A stretch of DNA of 64,000 nt, taken from the NCBI GenBank assembly GCA_964016875.1, contig OZ024729.1, positions 28,664,494 to 28,728,493 of the forward strand, read 5' to 3'. This document shows, piece by piece, positions 44,643 to 57,190 of the stretch. The notes under the pieces were generated by a model. It was not told the DNA's origin, searched no databases, and worked only from the letters and a program-made list of their open reading frames with translations. Made by a program: the position numbers and the translations under genes. This stretch comes from Fallopia convolvulus. Lineage: Eukaryota > Streptophyta > Magnoliopsida > Caryophyllales > Polygonaceae. Positions within the stretch are counted from its first letter, which is position 1. Each line of letters opens with the position of its first letter.

Positions 44643-45697
44643 GGTACGACAGGTTTGCTCAATTTCTCTTGTCCCATGGATACCTTCATGGTTCCATAGA
44701 CAAAACTCGTTTTCTTAAGAAAGAATCAATATATATTTTAATAGTCCAAGTGTATGTTGATGATATTGTGTTTGGTGCTACTAATGAGCTTCTTGTTGAA
44801 AAGTTTAAAAATTTGATGAGTAGCGAATTTGAGATGAGCCTCATAGGGGAACTGACATTCTTCTTGGGACTTCAAATCTCTCAAACCAAGGAGGGAACAA
44901 GGATCCATCAACAAAAGTACATTAGAGAGATGCTAGTGAAGTATGGAATGGAACACTACAGGCCCATAGACACTCCCATCTCACCAAACTCAAGGCTCAA
45001 TGTTGATGAAACAGGTATCAGTGTGGACCAAAGGAACTTTCGAGGTATGATTAGGTCCATTATCTACTTGACTGCTAGTAGACCCGATATCATGTTTTCA
45101 GTGTGCCTATGTACGCAATTTCAAGCTAATCTTAAGGAATCACACCAGAAAGAGGTGAAGAGAATCTTCAGGTACATCAAAGGGGACAACAAGTTGTGCC
45201 TTTGGTATTCAAGGAATAGTTCCCTTGAGCTTGTTGCATACTCATATGCTGATTTCACTAGGCACTTGGTTGATCAAAAGAGCACCTCTAGAATGGCCCA
45301 GTTCCTAGGGTCATGTCTAGTATCATGGGGATCAAAGAAGCAAAACTCGGTGGCACTCTCCACAGCAGAAGCGGAATACGTGCTAGCCGCCTCATGATGT
45401 TCCCAGGTTCTATGGCTTAAGTACCAGCTTCAAGATTACGGTATGACTTTTGGCCCAGTTCCCATACAATGTGATAATACAAGTGCCATTAACATTTCTA
45501 AAAATCCTCTACATCATTCACGTACCAAGCATATAGACATTAGGCATCATTTCTTGCGTGATAATGTTGAACATGGGAACATCTCTATGGAACAATGCAG
45601 AACTGAAGAGCAAATTGCGGACATTCTCACTAACGCTTTAGACAGACGTCCCTACCAGCGTCTCCGGATGCTTCTAGGGATGATAACTCTAAACTGA
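44643..45697 (+). pseudogene. SIRE-like RT C-terminal half and RNase H
   Basis: The host element resumes after the GGTAC repeat with YDRFAQFLLSHGYLHGSIDK. The RT active site is VQVYVDDIVFGATNE at about 44750. Next come IGELTFFLGLQISQTKEG and TASRPDIMFSVCLC. RNase H has LVAYSYADFTRHLVDQKST and QNSVALSTAEAEYVLAAS, then a TGA at 45395-45397 before LWLKYQLQDYG. A frame continues to CDNTSAINISKNPLHHSRTK, HIDIRHHFLRD and a stop at 45695-45697. YADFTR replaces the usual YADxAG. One stop apart, this half is well kept. Confidence 0.88.
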
Positions 45698-46447
45698 ACA
45701 AGTCACTGGTTGTACTTCCCTCAATGCTTGGCTAGTTTATCTTGAAATATATGCATGATAGGGATCACTAGGAACAATCGCTTTCATTTTTCCATGTTAC
45801 TAGTCTAAAGTATTAAGTGTACAATTTGGAACTTCAATTAACCAGAGTTCCCTTTAACCCTCATTACAAGCCACTATAAGGGTTGATCATAAAACCAACC
45901 CTTAGCCGTGAATCAGACAAACGCTTCCCATGAGCCCAATCACTTGTCCCATTATCGAGTTGTAAATGTCTGGTTCCCTTTTGAGTTCCCTAGCCTCACA
46001 AATGTTTTTGAGTCAGAGTTCCCTTGTCCACTCTACTCAAACTTGTCCTTTCAAAGATCATGGGAACTAGCATGCATTATGATCACTAGGTACAGAACAC
46101 TGGTTTTCGGGAAGTTGAACGCCACTCGGGAAGTGGGAAAATGTGTCAGAATCCGAAGCGTTAAGGGCTAAGTATTTGAAACGCATGATGTGATTTCCCA
46201 TGGAAATAATGACACATGTCCCAAGCGTGCTGAAGAAGTTGAAACGGCTCTTCGCCCTCATTGGCCGACGGTTGAAATGGAAAAGCATCTTTACCTTTTT
46301 ACCCCTATCATCTTCCCACTTAAAAACCCAATTTTCCATTTTTGGATCCTTTCTCTATCTTCGATCTGTGAAACTTCTCCTCTCTGAACTTCTCTTTCTT
46401 CCCAAATCCAAAAAAATTCCAAGCACCTCTCTTCCCAAAACTCTAAC
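45698..46447 (+). other. SIRE-like spacer between pol and the third ORF
   Basis: No coding frame could be supported in these 750 bases. Short GGGAACT and GTTCCC(T) motifs recur (45830-46030), as they do in the 5' LTR. It probably carries the leader or splice acceptor of the env-like ORF. Confidence 0.5.
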
Positions 46448-47868
46448 ATGTCCCTTGTTCACCTAAACGAGCAAGTCCGAGAATGGATAAACACAAGCTC
46501 CAAATCTCTCTTCATTACTATGCTCAAAGAGGCAGACAACGAACCAGGTCCTGCCCTTCACGAAACCTTGTACAAATGCCTCCATGACTACGTTCTTCCC
46601 CACATTCACAAAGAGCGTATCGGCTCCTCATTTCTCGAATACGAGATTCTAGAACCACCCTCTTCTCTTCCGGCGGAGCAAACCCCTGCGCTTCCATGCG
46701 TCACCTCCCAACCTTCTCGCATTCCTCTCACCATCTCTTCTCAACCACCACTTCCTTCCACCGGGACCACTATCGTAGATAGCTTCAGCCTCGATTCCCC
46801 CAATCCAAAACAAAGTCCAATAAGTGAAAAGGCCAAAAATCTGCTTCTTTCGATCTTCCAAAGAAGAAGAAGAAGAAATATGTTCTTGCCATCGACGAGA
46901 TCCTCAATCTCTCTCGTCCCTCTTCTTACTCCCCCTCTAGTCCCATCGACCCAAAATCTATCTCTGGGACCTCTAGTCTCAGAGATCCCATCTCTTCCAC
47001 TCCCCTCTCTTCCTTCCATGATGGGACCGTCGATCCCATCGTTTCCCCTTCCTCTGTTGTAATCCCTACCACCTCCTCTTCACAACCTAAATCTCTGATT
47101 CCTCCTCCTAAAACTAAAACCCCCGCACCTCCTCCACAAACTAAATCCCCCACTCTTCCTCCCCCACAAACTCCCTCTCCCTCCCACCAAAAATCACCTC
47201 CTCCCACCACCATAGAAATTTCTTCTTCTCCCTCTCCCTCTCCGGCCAAACAACACATCGACCAAGACTCGGACGAGGACTCCTTGCCTATTGCTAAGGT
47301 CGCTCGTCGAAAGAAAAAGGCCATCGCTCCCATCGTCATGGGAACGACCGAAGAAGAAGATCGCCTAGCTGCTCTTGAGGCTGAGCTTGAGGCTGTAATC
47401 AGACAGCCTCCATCCTCTAGGCGCCCAAGGGAAATCGGCGCTCAAGACGAGGATATGACAGCGGAGGAGGAGAACGCCCACAAAGATGGGAACCCAGCAC
47501 AAGCTGATGATGTTGGAACAAGCTTGGGCCTTCAATGCAATGAAGTCGAGGAAGAAGAAAGAGATGAAGAAGAATCCCATAAAGGAGGGACCCACGCAAT
47601 TGACGTAGATGCATTGGGTGCCAACAATGATGACAAGGAGGACCTCTCCACCTCATCTGAGGAAGAAAAAGAGCCCTCTGATGATGATGGGACGACCGAA
47701 GTGCTAGACGTTGAGGCTCTTGCTTAAGAACAAGCCCAAACTCTAGTTGATCAAGATGTTGAGTGACGAATGGTCATGTCGGATGGTGCTCCCAAGAAAA
47801 GGAGCATGTGCTTCTGCTGAAATCTGCTCCCTCCCCTCAAAAGAAAAGGAAGGTTGCTGCCTCCAAGG
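46448..47868 (+). pseudogene. SIRE-like env-position ORF, first part
   Basis: ATG at 46448 opens MSLVHLNEQVREWINTSSKS, KEADNEPGPALHETLYKCLH and YVLPHIHKERIGSSFLEYEI, then a long Pro/Ser-rich region. In the GAA/AAG microsatellite at about 46860 the frame shifts; the continuing frame has PPPKTKTPAPPPQTKSP and other proline repeats. A basic patch (VARRKKKAIAPIV) and a very acidic segment (NEVEEEERDEEESHKGG, STSSEEEKEPSDDDGT) follow. A TAA stands at 47725-47727. The order resembles the proline-rich third ORF of SIRE/Maximus elements. No membrane segment is obvious. Confidence 0.65.
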
Positions 47869-50800
47869 TGTAATATCCGCTAAATTCTAAATAAAATAAA
47901 TAAGTAATTATCCCAATAATTTTTTTTTCTCTAAAATAGAGAGTTTAATAATATTTATAATCTCATATTATATTATAAAAGGTTATAAAAGTTTGCTACA
48001 ATGGAAATTAAGAATTTAATTAAAAATATTAAGCAAGTGGGGAATTCATTTAAATAATCCTTGTCTCTTTAAAAAGGGAGTTTAAGTAATTTAAATTAAA
48101 TAAAAATTAAGAAAATTGTATAAAGGATTACAAGGTATGAAATTATTCAAATAAAATAAGACTAATATAATTTCCGAATTTTATCAATGGAGTGTGCAAG
48201 ACTAAAAATAGTACAAAGAAAATTAAATAAAAAGGAGGAAAGAGCCGGGACTCGAACCCGAGACCTCTCGCTCCAGTCATACAAGCACACACTCCTCAAA
48301 CCGCTAGACTATTGTAAGTTGACTACCCAATTCACCACACTTTTAATAATAAATCCCCTTTTTTCTTCTTCTTCTTCTAAAGTCAAATTGAGCATGATTG
48401 ATTTGACGTACAAGCCAATGCATGCTATAGTCTTCTTCCAATCTCCATTGTTGCTTCTAAGAACCTCCAAACCCACCATCATCTTGTGTCATCATCTAAG
48501 AAGCACAACCTTCACCTATCATCATCAAGGCCCTCCTCTTCCATTGGGCAATTTCCATGGCGGTGGATCACTAGAGCCTCTCCTTTGGCCTATTTAAAGG
48601 CTGGATTTTTTCACTTTGAAGACACACAAACCTTCTCTTCTCTCTTCTAGCAACTTTGCTATTCAAATTCTCCAAAAAAATTCAGCCTAAGTGCAACTTC
48701 TCCTTTGCTGATTTTTCACATAAAACACCACAAAAAGCCCTTCTTCCTTCATCGGGCCACCATCGGACCACCTTGGGCCGCCTCCCCTTGCCGCGCGCCA
48801 CCCCAGGCAAGTCGCCGGACCACCACACCGGCCCTGGTGTGCCACCACTGCTGGCTGCCATCCCCCTTTGCCCTTCCTCTGTTGCATCGTACGTCTCTGT
48901 ACAATAGAAGGGTATAATCCTTTTCTTTTAATTTCTTTTATCCCTTTTTTAAATTATAAAAAGTAATTAATATTTTTTTATCTAATATCTTAAGAAGATC
49001 TTAGTTGTTAGACAAAAAAATCAGATTTTTATAAGTATTGTTATTTACTAGTAAAAAAATAGTTTTATTAACATGCATGTGAATTATAAAAGAAAATAAA
49101 ATTAGCAAGACATAAAATAAATTCAAATAAATTATAAGAATGATATAAATGACTTTTGAGCACATAAATTCGGAATTTAAAAAAATATATATTACCTTGT
49201 TTGTATTTTTATTTTGCATTAAAGAAATAGATTAAGATAAAAAGGAGTTATCAAAAATAAGACTATACTAATGAAAAAAATATTATCTTAAGACCATTTT
49301 ATTAAAGAAGAGAGTTTTCATGTCATTTAAAGTTAATAATAGAAAATAATAACTAAGTTAAATAAAGATATAAGATCTTGGTAGTTAGACAAGATAAACT
49401 CAAATTATTACTTTCCTTGTACATGGATAAAATTATTATCATACATGTTATTTTTTGTATAAAATAGATCTTATGAAATGAGTTTTCTTAAATAATATAA
49501 TGGATTTTTCATCATTGATTATATACATGGATAATAAGATATTTATATATTAAATATACTAGATTTAAAGATATTAATGTAAAGACCTAAGTTGTTAGAA
49601 AAGATATGCTAAGAATTTTATCAATACTTATATATATATAATAATGAATTTCATACTCATATTTTATAAGATAATGTTCTAGATATGAAGAACCTTTTTA
49701 ATTGAATAAGAAATTATTGTTGTCTTTCATAAATATGGAAAGCATGATATAGTCATTATTTAGTATAATATTGGAAAATTTTCATATAATTAAAGTATAG
49801 AATAAGTATAATATAATATGATATATTAATATCTCTTATAGCATAAGGTGGTTTCATGTCTTGAAAAGATATAAAAGATAAGAAAGATATTATAATAAAT
49901 AAATAAATTATATACCCCTAGTTATAAGATAATGTTATAAGGCATGTTTCAATCTCATAAACTAAAGATATATGGGTAAACTATTTTAAGATGATATTAT
50001 TAAATCTTATACTTGGATATTACCACATAAGTATTGTAGAGTTTGCTACTTAAGGAAAGTTCTAGAAAAAGCCTTATTACCTTATAATTATATTTATAAA
50101 ATATGGCATGTCTTTTATGAAGAAAATAACAAGAAAGATATTACAAGAGAATATATAATAAGACTTAAAAAGTTATTATTTGATAGGGTGGTTAATAAAA
50201 TAATAATAAGAGAAATAAAAGATATTTAATGACAAGGGTATTCTAGATTTTTTTTTACATCCTAAAAAGGGTTTTTATAAACACAATATTTCTTATAATC
50301 ATGAAAAGTACATCTTAATGATTTTTATAAAGTTATTTCCTTGCTTGGTTATAATGTTAAAATAATAAGTTAAGCTAAAAGAAAATTTTTAATAATATAA
50401 ATAATGTCATAACTTGAACATCCAAGATGATAGTAAATAAATTAAAATAAGGATTTTTAAAATGGATAAAAGGATATTACAAATATAAAATAATATTAAA
50501 AGATATTATTATTTTATTCATCTCCACCTAAATTATTATTATAATAATTTAGAATTTTGTTCTCTTGTAATGAGAATATAAGAGAATTTCAAAACTTTAA
50601 AAGAATTTAAAGAAAATTCTTACTTAAAGCTCGTTCATAAATTTCCGTGTCGATAGGTTGAGTTCCGTTCCAAGTCGTGAACAACGTTTTCCGTCATCTC
50701 GCTAGTCTACTATCGTAAAAGCAAAGGCAAGTGGAATTTTCCCCTTGTAACCTTATATATTCATTTCCGTGAAATTCTCGATGTTGGGAACAACTTGTTT

Positions 50801-51918
50801 GCTAAGTAATAAACGAACCTAGGAATATGGATTGTTAGATATAATGACCCCGCTGTTATCGTTATTCCGTTATTTAATATTGATAGGACTATTATGATAG
50901 TTTTGTTGTGGTCTTGATTGTTTACGGTCTCGTTAAGAGAATGGTTACGAACGAACTAGTGAGGGGCGCGGGATTAACCCAACACCTCTATATAACTTAC
51001 TAAGTCGTATGCTTGAGCGCTTAAAGTACGACTTTCAGGGTCATGATCCATGTCTGCTCCGATTGCAAGGAGGGATGAGTGGCACTCTAGCTAAGTGTCG
51101 GAAACTGAGTTTTCCCTTAAGTGGTCCGGGCCATGCAAGCCCCCCACACTCTTTAAAAATCATTAACGTAATCGATATTTTTTCGTCACGATATAAGATA
51201 AGTGCCAATGCATATTTAAAAGACATCAAAACCGGACCGATCTCAAATGACCGATCCGGCTCTCGGTCCGCTCAGGGCGCGAGAGGTTTTTAAACTTGTA
51301 TGAATTAATAATGTTCCCAACGTCCTTTCTACTCTAAAAGAAGTGTACAATCTCGTAGCTCTTCTCTCGATTAACGGGCTATCTCCGCTTGAGATACGTT
51401 CTACTTCGTTCTGTTAAGCTCCACATAAAGTTCTATACTTCAAAACACATCCGATAATATCTCCCTCGAATATTAAAAATTACCAAATTACCCTAGGGAA
51501 GTTCCGTTCCAGCTTGCTTAGTCTCTTAGACTAATTCTTCTTTTCTGCATGTTTGCCTGGCATATTCTAGCCCCTCGCGAATTATGTCAGAACCTAGGAA
51601 CCCGAGCAAGGCGTAAGTAAAGACGAAGGAAGGGCAAGACTCGCAAAGATGTATTTTCCGTACTTTTGGGTTTATTTCTATTTATGTCTCAAGAACAAGT
51701 TTTATGCTTTCCGTTATCAAACTTCATTTTGTTAAGGTATTGTAACGAAGGTTTGTACGAACAAAGTCTCTTTCGAGAGCACCCTTTTATTTTATAAATT
51801 ATGTTAATTTCCGCATTTTATGTGTTCAATATCATTCTAAAAGCCTTGGGTGACTTTGGACGGTAAAATCCGAGGTCACTGGCGGTAATACCCAATGTTA
51901 TAAAATAGGGGTGTTGCA
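47869..51918. mobile_element. 4050-bp LTR-like insertion (probable solo LTR)
   Basis: It is bounded by TGTAATATCC and GGGGTGTTGCA (TG...CA) with the perfect five-base duplication CAAGG at 47864-47868 and 51919-51923. The host coding frame (AASKGTKNKKGKG) rejoins across it. No internal repeat of either end is seen, so it looks like one solo LTR. A 4-kb LTR would suit the Tat/Ogre group, whose LTRs are unusually long. About 49000-50600 is extremely AT-rich with no coding content. No gag or pol was found. Non-autonomous element is the alternative. Confidence 0.8.
48240..48320 (-). repeat. tRNA-like / SINE-type Pol III promoter sequence
   Basis: On the minus strand TAGTCTAGCGGTTTGAGG (box A like) is followed 42 bases later by GGTTCGAGTCCCGG, a perfect box B. 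The spacing and the missing acceptor-stem pairing indicate a tRNA-derived SINE head or LTR-embedded tRNA-like region rather than a functional tRNA gene. Confidence 0.6.
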
Positions 51919-52331
51919 CAAGGGGACCAAGAACAAGAAGGGCAAGGGAACAGATCCGAAACAGGTTCCCATCTCAGCGGACCGTAAGCTCATCACTCCA
52001 CTGGTCCTCACCAAGTCCAGTCTGAATCCCCACGGCCTCGGAGACCTTTGGGAGTTGATCAAGGCTCAAGGATGGGAAGAGATGTGCGACGCTGCTATGT
52101 CTGTCGATCCCGAGCAAGTGCGCCTCTTCTACAACAACTTCGTCATCCATGAAGAAGCCACTAAGGGCAATCTCTCCCTTCAGGGAGACGACTATGTCTT
52201 CACTGCCTCTGCCATACGCCGCTAGCTGAACGTCCCTATTCAGGGCTTGGGTTTCCTTCCTCACAAAAACTGGGCTTGGGTCTCCCACTCAAGGGACCCC
52301 AACACACAACCCCGGCCTCATCGCCAAGTGT
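51919..52331 (+). pseudogene. SIRE-like env-position ORF, second part
   Basis: After the CAAGG repeat the ORF goes on with KGTKNKKGKGTDPKQVPISA, then ITPLVLTKSSLNPHGLGDLW, IKAQGWEEMCDAAMSVDPEQ, VRLFYNNFVIHE and LQGDDYVFTASAIRR. The WEExC...VRLFYxNF...V.G..V.FT..AI order resembles the 'putative plant transposon protein' domain found in the third ORF of several plant LTR elements. A TAG near 52225 interrupts it; the frame continues as LNVPIQGLGF until Athila C starts at 52332. Confidence 0.6.
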
Positions 52332-53823
52332 TGACGGGCCTTTACTCTGGACAACAAATAAATTTATAAGTCAAGACCCCGCTGAGTATAGGGGAGTAAA
52401 GATCGTTCCACGAGAAGCAAGGTTGTTTCTCTATCGACTCCTAATAACAAAAATCAAACAAAAACAAGCAAAATACTCACAAACAGCCTCGTCAACGACG
52501 TTGTCAGGGTCGTTAACAAACCACCGCAAACAAATGACCAAAAATAACGACCTAAACAGGTTCGGTACCGAGGCTATGAACTCAGTAACGAATATTACTT
52601 CAGAGAATTCAAATAAAAACAAAGATCTAGGACAAGGGTACCACAGCATAGTCATGCATATAAACTCGTAAGAAGATAAGATCATGCCTTTAAATAGATA
52701 AATTCATCAACTTTCATTGACTAGCAAGTAAATTAATCTACTTTCATAAACTAGTTCACTCAATTGCTTGTTTCGGATCTAAAGCTTGAAACTTTCGTAT
52801 TCAAACAATATCAACCTTCAAGTCTATAACTTTTTCTCTCAATCAAGTTAAAAACTCAAATCACCTTGACTTTCATCTAGGTCTAAGCACAACAAACAAT
52901 CTCAAAAATAGATAAAAGGTAGTCAACACATAATCTTACTCACAAAACATGCATAACTATGCCGGGTTTCAACCCCGACCCTAGAAAAGAAGACTACTAA
53001 CTACTCATAACTAAGAAACAAATAAATTCAACAAAAGAGATCATTGCAAACAAAACATTACTCAAATTAATAAGAAAATATCTTCTTACAGAAATTCAGA
53101 AGAAACTGAAGAAACACAAAACACCAAATCGAAACCACGACTGTCGACCTCGGTAACTCTCGTCCACCGAGCTCTCGATCTTCGACTCGTCTCTCTCTCC
53201 TTCGGCTCTTCCTCCTCTCTCTACTACTTACTTCCCTAATTCAATCCCCCCTCTTCCAGGCTAATAAGAAGGGAATTTATACTAATAAGGCTAGAAAATA
53301 AAAAGGCTAAAAGATAAAAACTTTTCTAAAAGGATAGAAATAAAATCCTAAAAGATAGAAATAAAATCTAAAAAGATAACAAGACATAAAATACATAATA
53401 TAATAACCCTAAAATTCATAAAAAATACTCTACCGACACGGAAATAAATTCCCGCACAGGATCGGTAAGTCACAAAATCAGACTCTCGAAAACTCTATCT
53501 CGTAACCTCGTTAATGAGCCCTCACAGCCTCGTTAATGAGCCTGGGCTTGACTTCTTCAACACTTCTTCTCTAAAAACTTTAAACTTCGACTTCTTTATC
53601 TTGTATTCCTCCGTCCTTCATCATAGCACTCCAAAATTCAGCTCCAAATAGCACCTTTCCTTGCTAAAACCTACAAAAAAACACAAAACGGAGTAGCTTC
53701 CATACTTTTCACAAAATATGCAAAACCATCGAAAAACACACAAAACTAACCGTAAACTTAACAAAACTAGTCCTAACAAACTAAGAAAACATACTAAAAA
53801 CTATACTAAAAACACGAACATCA
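52332..53823 (-). repeat. Athila C 3' LTR (reverse orientation)
   Basis: On the plus strand it starts TGACGGGCC and ends ACACGAACATCA, the complement of the TGATGTTCG start. It matches the Athila B LTR throughout, including AAGACCCCGCTGAGTATAGG at 52373 and GGGTTTCAACCCCGACCC near 52965. Motifs are mixed: TTCGGTACCGAGG near 52560, GTCGTTAACAAACC near 52511, and TCGTTAATGAGCC twice near 53510-53530. Confidence 0.9.
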
Positions 53824-55579
53824 AAATACCCCATACTTAGACTTGCTTGTCCTCAAGCAATCACTAAAGATTTATTAAAACCAAACAAACATACTCATCA
53901 AGACATAGCCATCTTCTAAAAACAATATCAACACACAGAAGAAAAATAACAAATGATTATTAATGTCATCACACATATATGCACCAAATACACATAAGAA
54001 AATACAATCCAACCTCACAAGGGATAATAATATGTTTCACTCAACTCTCAAGTGTTTAGGCTTATAAATTCAGTCTCTCAACTCATCTTCTATACAAAAA
54101 CTCATAGAAATTGGAACTTATATCACCAAACTGTCCACCAAAGATTTGTCAAAACAAGCAAAAATCATCAAGAGAACTTAGGGGGCTCAATGAAAAAACT
54201 TCATAGAAGCTTCCATTTGGCCGGGTTGTAACGGGGCTTGGTAAAGACAATAAGGCGTGGAAATATTTTGGCTATGTGGTGCTAATAACATCCGGAAATC
54301 AAAGACTCCTAAAAACTCACACATAAACAAAACACTCAAAACAACAATATACCAAACTCACTCAACAATGTGCACTTTTTCTTTACTCACCCAATATATC
54401 CTAGAAAGCCTCATAAAAACAAAAAGAATCTCTGATATTCATCTATAAGAACACAAATTCACTCCAAACTTCTTCTTCTTTCTTTCTCTTTATTTATTTC
54501 TCTTTTTTTTTCTTTTCTCTTCCTCGCTGCCTCGTTAACGAACCGCTTCAGGGTTGTTAACGAACTTCATCGTGTATACTCCACTTTTTCAACAACTTCC
54601 TTTTGTGCATTTTTTATCAAGAGATCTTTTCTTTTACAATTTAAAAAAATCAAGAGACTTCCAATCTACCCTTCCCAACAATCCTTCAAATTCAAACCAA
54701 ACATAACATTGCTCTCAACAAAATATACCTCTCCAATCTAAGTCCTAATTCCCGGATAGGGTCAAGCTTATCTCGGCTAGGGAACAATTTTGTGGAGTTA
54801 AAAATAAAAGGCTTCAGGCTCAAGTTGGTTGTTAAAAAGAAGGATCATGTAAGGGTGGATATGGATTAATAGGGCTTATAAAAAATAAGTACTCTATCAT
54901 ATGATTTTCACAAGTAATGAACTATAAATCTTATATAGGTCTCAAGTAATAGATAACCATCACAATTCCAAGAGATAATATGCATGTAGAGAGTAAATCA
55001 CACAACAAAAGAAGAGGGATTCTTGATGTTCTCCCTATAAGGCCAAAAATAACTCACTGGGTCATAATTTTTGTTGGATTGCATCACTTATGCTATAAAG
55101 TATATGTGCTCAATTTCATCAAATGCTATCTCTTCTAAAAAAAACAATTTCATAACAAGAATCCGGCTATACGATCAAAGACATGCTTGCAAGGAATTAT
55201 ATGATCATGCTAGCAACTACTATCATAGAACCTAAGAAAGGAATATCTCTTAATTCTAAATCTCTCTTTTTAGATTTTTTCAAAAATTTTCAAAAATTTT
55301 CGATTTTTTTTTTCAAATTTTTCGAAACAAAGAACTACCTAAAACAAACAAAACACATAAGTCAAATAAGACACAAAACAAACAAGTTTTTCAACTCTAC
55401 TTTTTCCCACCCCATACTTAAAATTACAGTGTCCCCACTGTAAGAAAAATAAGAAGAAGAAAAGATGTAGAAAAGAAGAAAAAACAAAAAAAAAAAAGAA
55501 AATAAAACAAGAAAACAAAAACATAAAACTTACAAAGTCTTAAAAGTGGAAAACTAGGAAACTTCTTCTTCAGGCTGAA
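53824..55579 (-). other. Athila C 3' spacer and polypurine tract
   Basis: The complement of the Athila A/B 3' spacer. AAATACCCCATACTTAGAC at 53824 is the inverted polypurine tract, and CCCCATACTTAAAATTACAG near 55410 is the second copy of that motif. A GTTAAC palindrome pair lies near 54530-54565. No coding. Confidence 0.75.
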
Positions 55580-57146
55580 TCAACGGTTCGGTGGAGGAAA
55601 GTAGTGCTCAAAGTTCCCCATGAAGTCGTACATCGTCCTCTAGCGCTCTGCATCTTCTGCCTCTCTCTGACGATGCCTCTCGTCCTCCATCGACATGCGA
55701 GCGGAGTAGACAGTCTCCCATCTGATACGGAATTATCTCCTCGATTGCTCGATGATGACAATTCGGTCTTGTTTTGGCCCGATCTTGACAAGTAATTCTC
55801 TTTCAACCTGATTTACTTAATAAAGTTAGAAACTTGCTAAACAAGTAATCAAATAAAAGACGAAACTGATTTGATAGATTGAAACAATCAACGCTAAATC
55901 CAATTGATTAACTAGATTTGATCTTTAAAAATCAAACTAGAACAATCTCAATTGACTAAATCAATAAACCAAATTGAACACACGAAAGAGAGAGAATTCG
56001 AATGGAGTATGATGATCGATCTTGCGTAGGTTTGAATGCTAGAACACGAGTTGTTTTAATGGCCCAAGAGCAAGATTAAACCAAAGGGGTTTAATCTTAC
56101 TGAGCTGATTTTTATTGAATGAAGATGCAAACTATAAATAAGATATACAAAACAAAGTTCCTTGGAGAGCAAGGCATGGCATGGCCGGCCCTAGTAGGGA
56201 CAATTCGGTCCAATGGCTTGCTTCCCAAGATAACATAAAATAATTAAAAAGCATCTATCTAAGTCTCCTTATCATAAATAAATCAAATAAATAATTATTT
56301 GACTTATTTATATAAGAAAACTAAAAAGCTAATCCTAAAACTCAAAAAGATATAAATAATAATAAAGCAAGATATATATCAGCCCTAACAAACTTCCTAT
56401 GGCCGAAATTATCATAAAGATAAAGATAGAATCAAAATAAAAGATAAGATTCTCGTAAGACTTGAATAGCTCTCAGTAAATCGCAATTTCCGCCTCTTTT
56501 CTGTTGGATTTTGGATTCGACGTAAACTACAAAGTTGTAGAACGTTTAATTATCTTTCCAACGAGTACTTAAAGGACTTGATATGAAGTTTTTAGCCCAA
56601 GTTATGACCAGTTTACTGAGCACTGTTTTCCATTTGACGGGCTTCTTAACTTTCCGAACTTTCATGACTTCATCCTCTTCCTTGGTGGCCTTGGACGCCA
56701 TTGATGAACATAATCAAAGCACAATATGGAATCCATGAAAACCTTCTTGAACTTGAATGCTCGGGACCTTAGTAAAGGTCTTGGTGTTTGGCCTCCATTC
56801 GTCTTCAACGAATCATTCGCTTTGATCCTCCCTTGATTTGCATCACCATCTATCCATCCTCCTATGAATGTGATCCTGCTGAAGGTTGAGCTGCTGCATC
56901 TGTGCAGAAAGATCCTCGGCCCATGGTGGCGGCATACTCGATCCAGTGTACTCGGGTTGAGGAGGTGGTGGATAATGAGGCTGGAAGTGGTCTTGGTAAA
57001 GCACCGGGTTGTATGGCATGAGTCCATAGGAATGAGGGTCGATAGGAGCTTGCGGAGGGTCGATAGTTGTCCTCGGGGCCTCATTAACGAAGTTGGGTGC
57101 CTCGTTAGGAGCATGTGTGGAAGTCCGAAAATGGTCGTTAACGAGC
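55580..57146 (-). pseudogene. Athila C ATHILA ORF, C-terminal part, split by a solo LTR
   Basis: From 57146 the frame continues from 63714 with VNDHFRTSTHAPNEAPNF, PIDPHSYGLMPYNPVLYQDH, PPPQPEYTGSSMPPPWAEDL and QMQQLNLQQDHIHRRMDRW. Here the solo LTR (55723-56845) interrupts it. The rest runs to PPNR and a TGA at 55580-55582. Apart from the insertions the frame is better kept than in Athila A or B, showing that the full-length ORF includes the proline-rich and QMQQLNLQ segments. Confidence 0.8.
55723..56845. mobile_element. Solo LTR, 1123 bp
   Basis: It is bounded by TGATACGGAATTATC and TTGATTTGCATCA (TGAT...ATCA) with the perfect duplication CCATC at 55718-55722 and 56846-56850. It has no internal genes; the minus-strand ORF at its right end is a chance frame. 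Orientation and family are unknown. Confidence 0.85.
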
Positions 57147-57149
57147 CTG

Positions 57150-57190
57150 CACTGCTGGAAAACGCGTCTATAGCCAGAAAAATAGACACG
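57150..57190 (+). repeat. CACTA left terminal inverted repeat
   Basis: About 30 bases match the right end: CACTGCTGGAAAACGCG, then TAGCCAGAAAA. Differences are few (G/A at base 5, CTA/TTG further in). Confidence 0.88.

Larger units (their letters stand above)
12520..52331 (+). mobile_element. SIRE/Maximus-like Ty1/copia element, interrupted host of the nest
   Basis: The host element can be followed by joining segments 12520-13806, 30869-34286, 44643-47868 and 51919-52331. At each break the coding sequence continues across the insertion, and two of the three insertions carry a perfect five-base duplication of host sequence. The order is 5' LTR, PBS, gag with zinc knuckle, integrase, RT, RNase H and then a third ORF, the SIRE-type layout. 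The 3' LTR is not seen because the minus-strand Athila C begins at 52332 and runs out of the window. No protease was found, and many stops and frameshifts make it inactive. Confidence 0.85.

Noticed and set aside
46926..47339. Gly/Glu-rich minus-strand ORF opposite the third ORF of the SIRE-like element
   Set aside because: It is the complement of the proline/serine-rich coding strand and has no independent support.
48240..48320. Functional tRNA gene
   Set aside because: Box A and box B words are present, but no acceptor-stem pairing or plausible anticodon arm could be made; a tRNA-derived repeat fits better.
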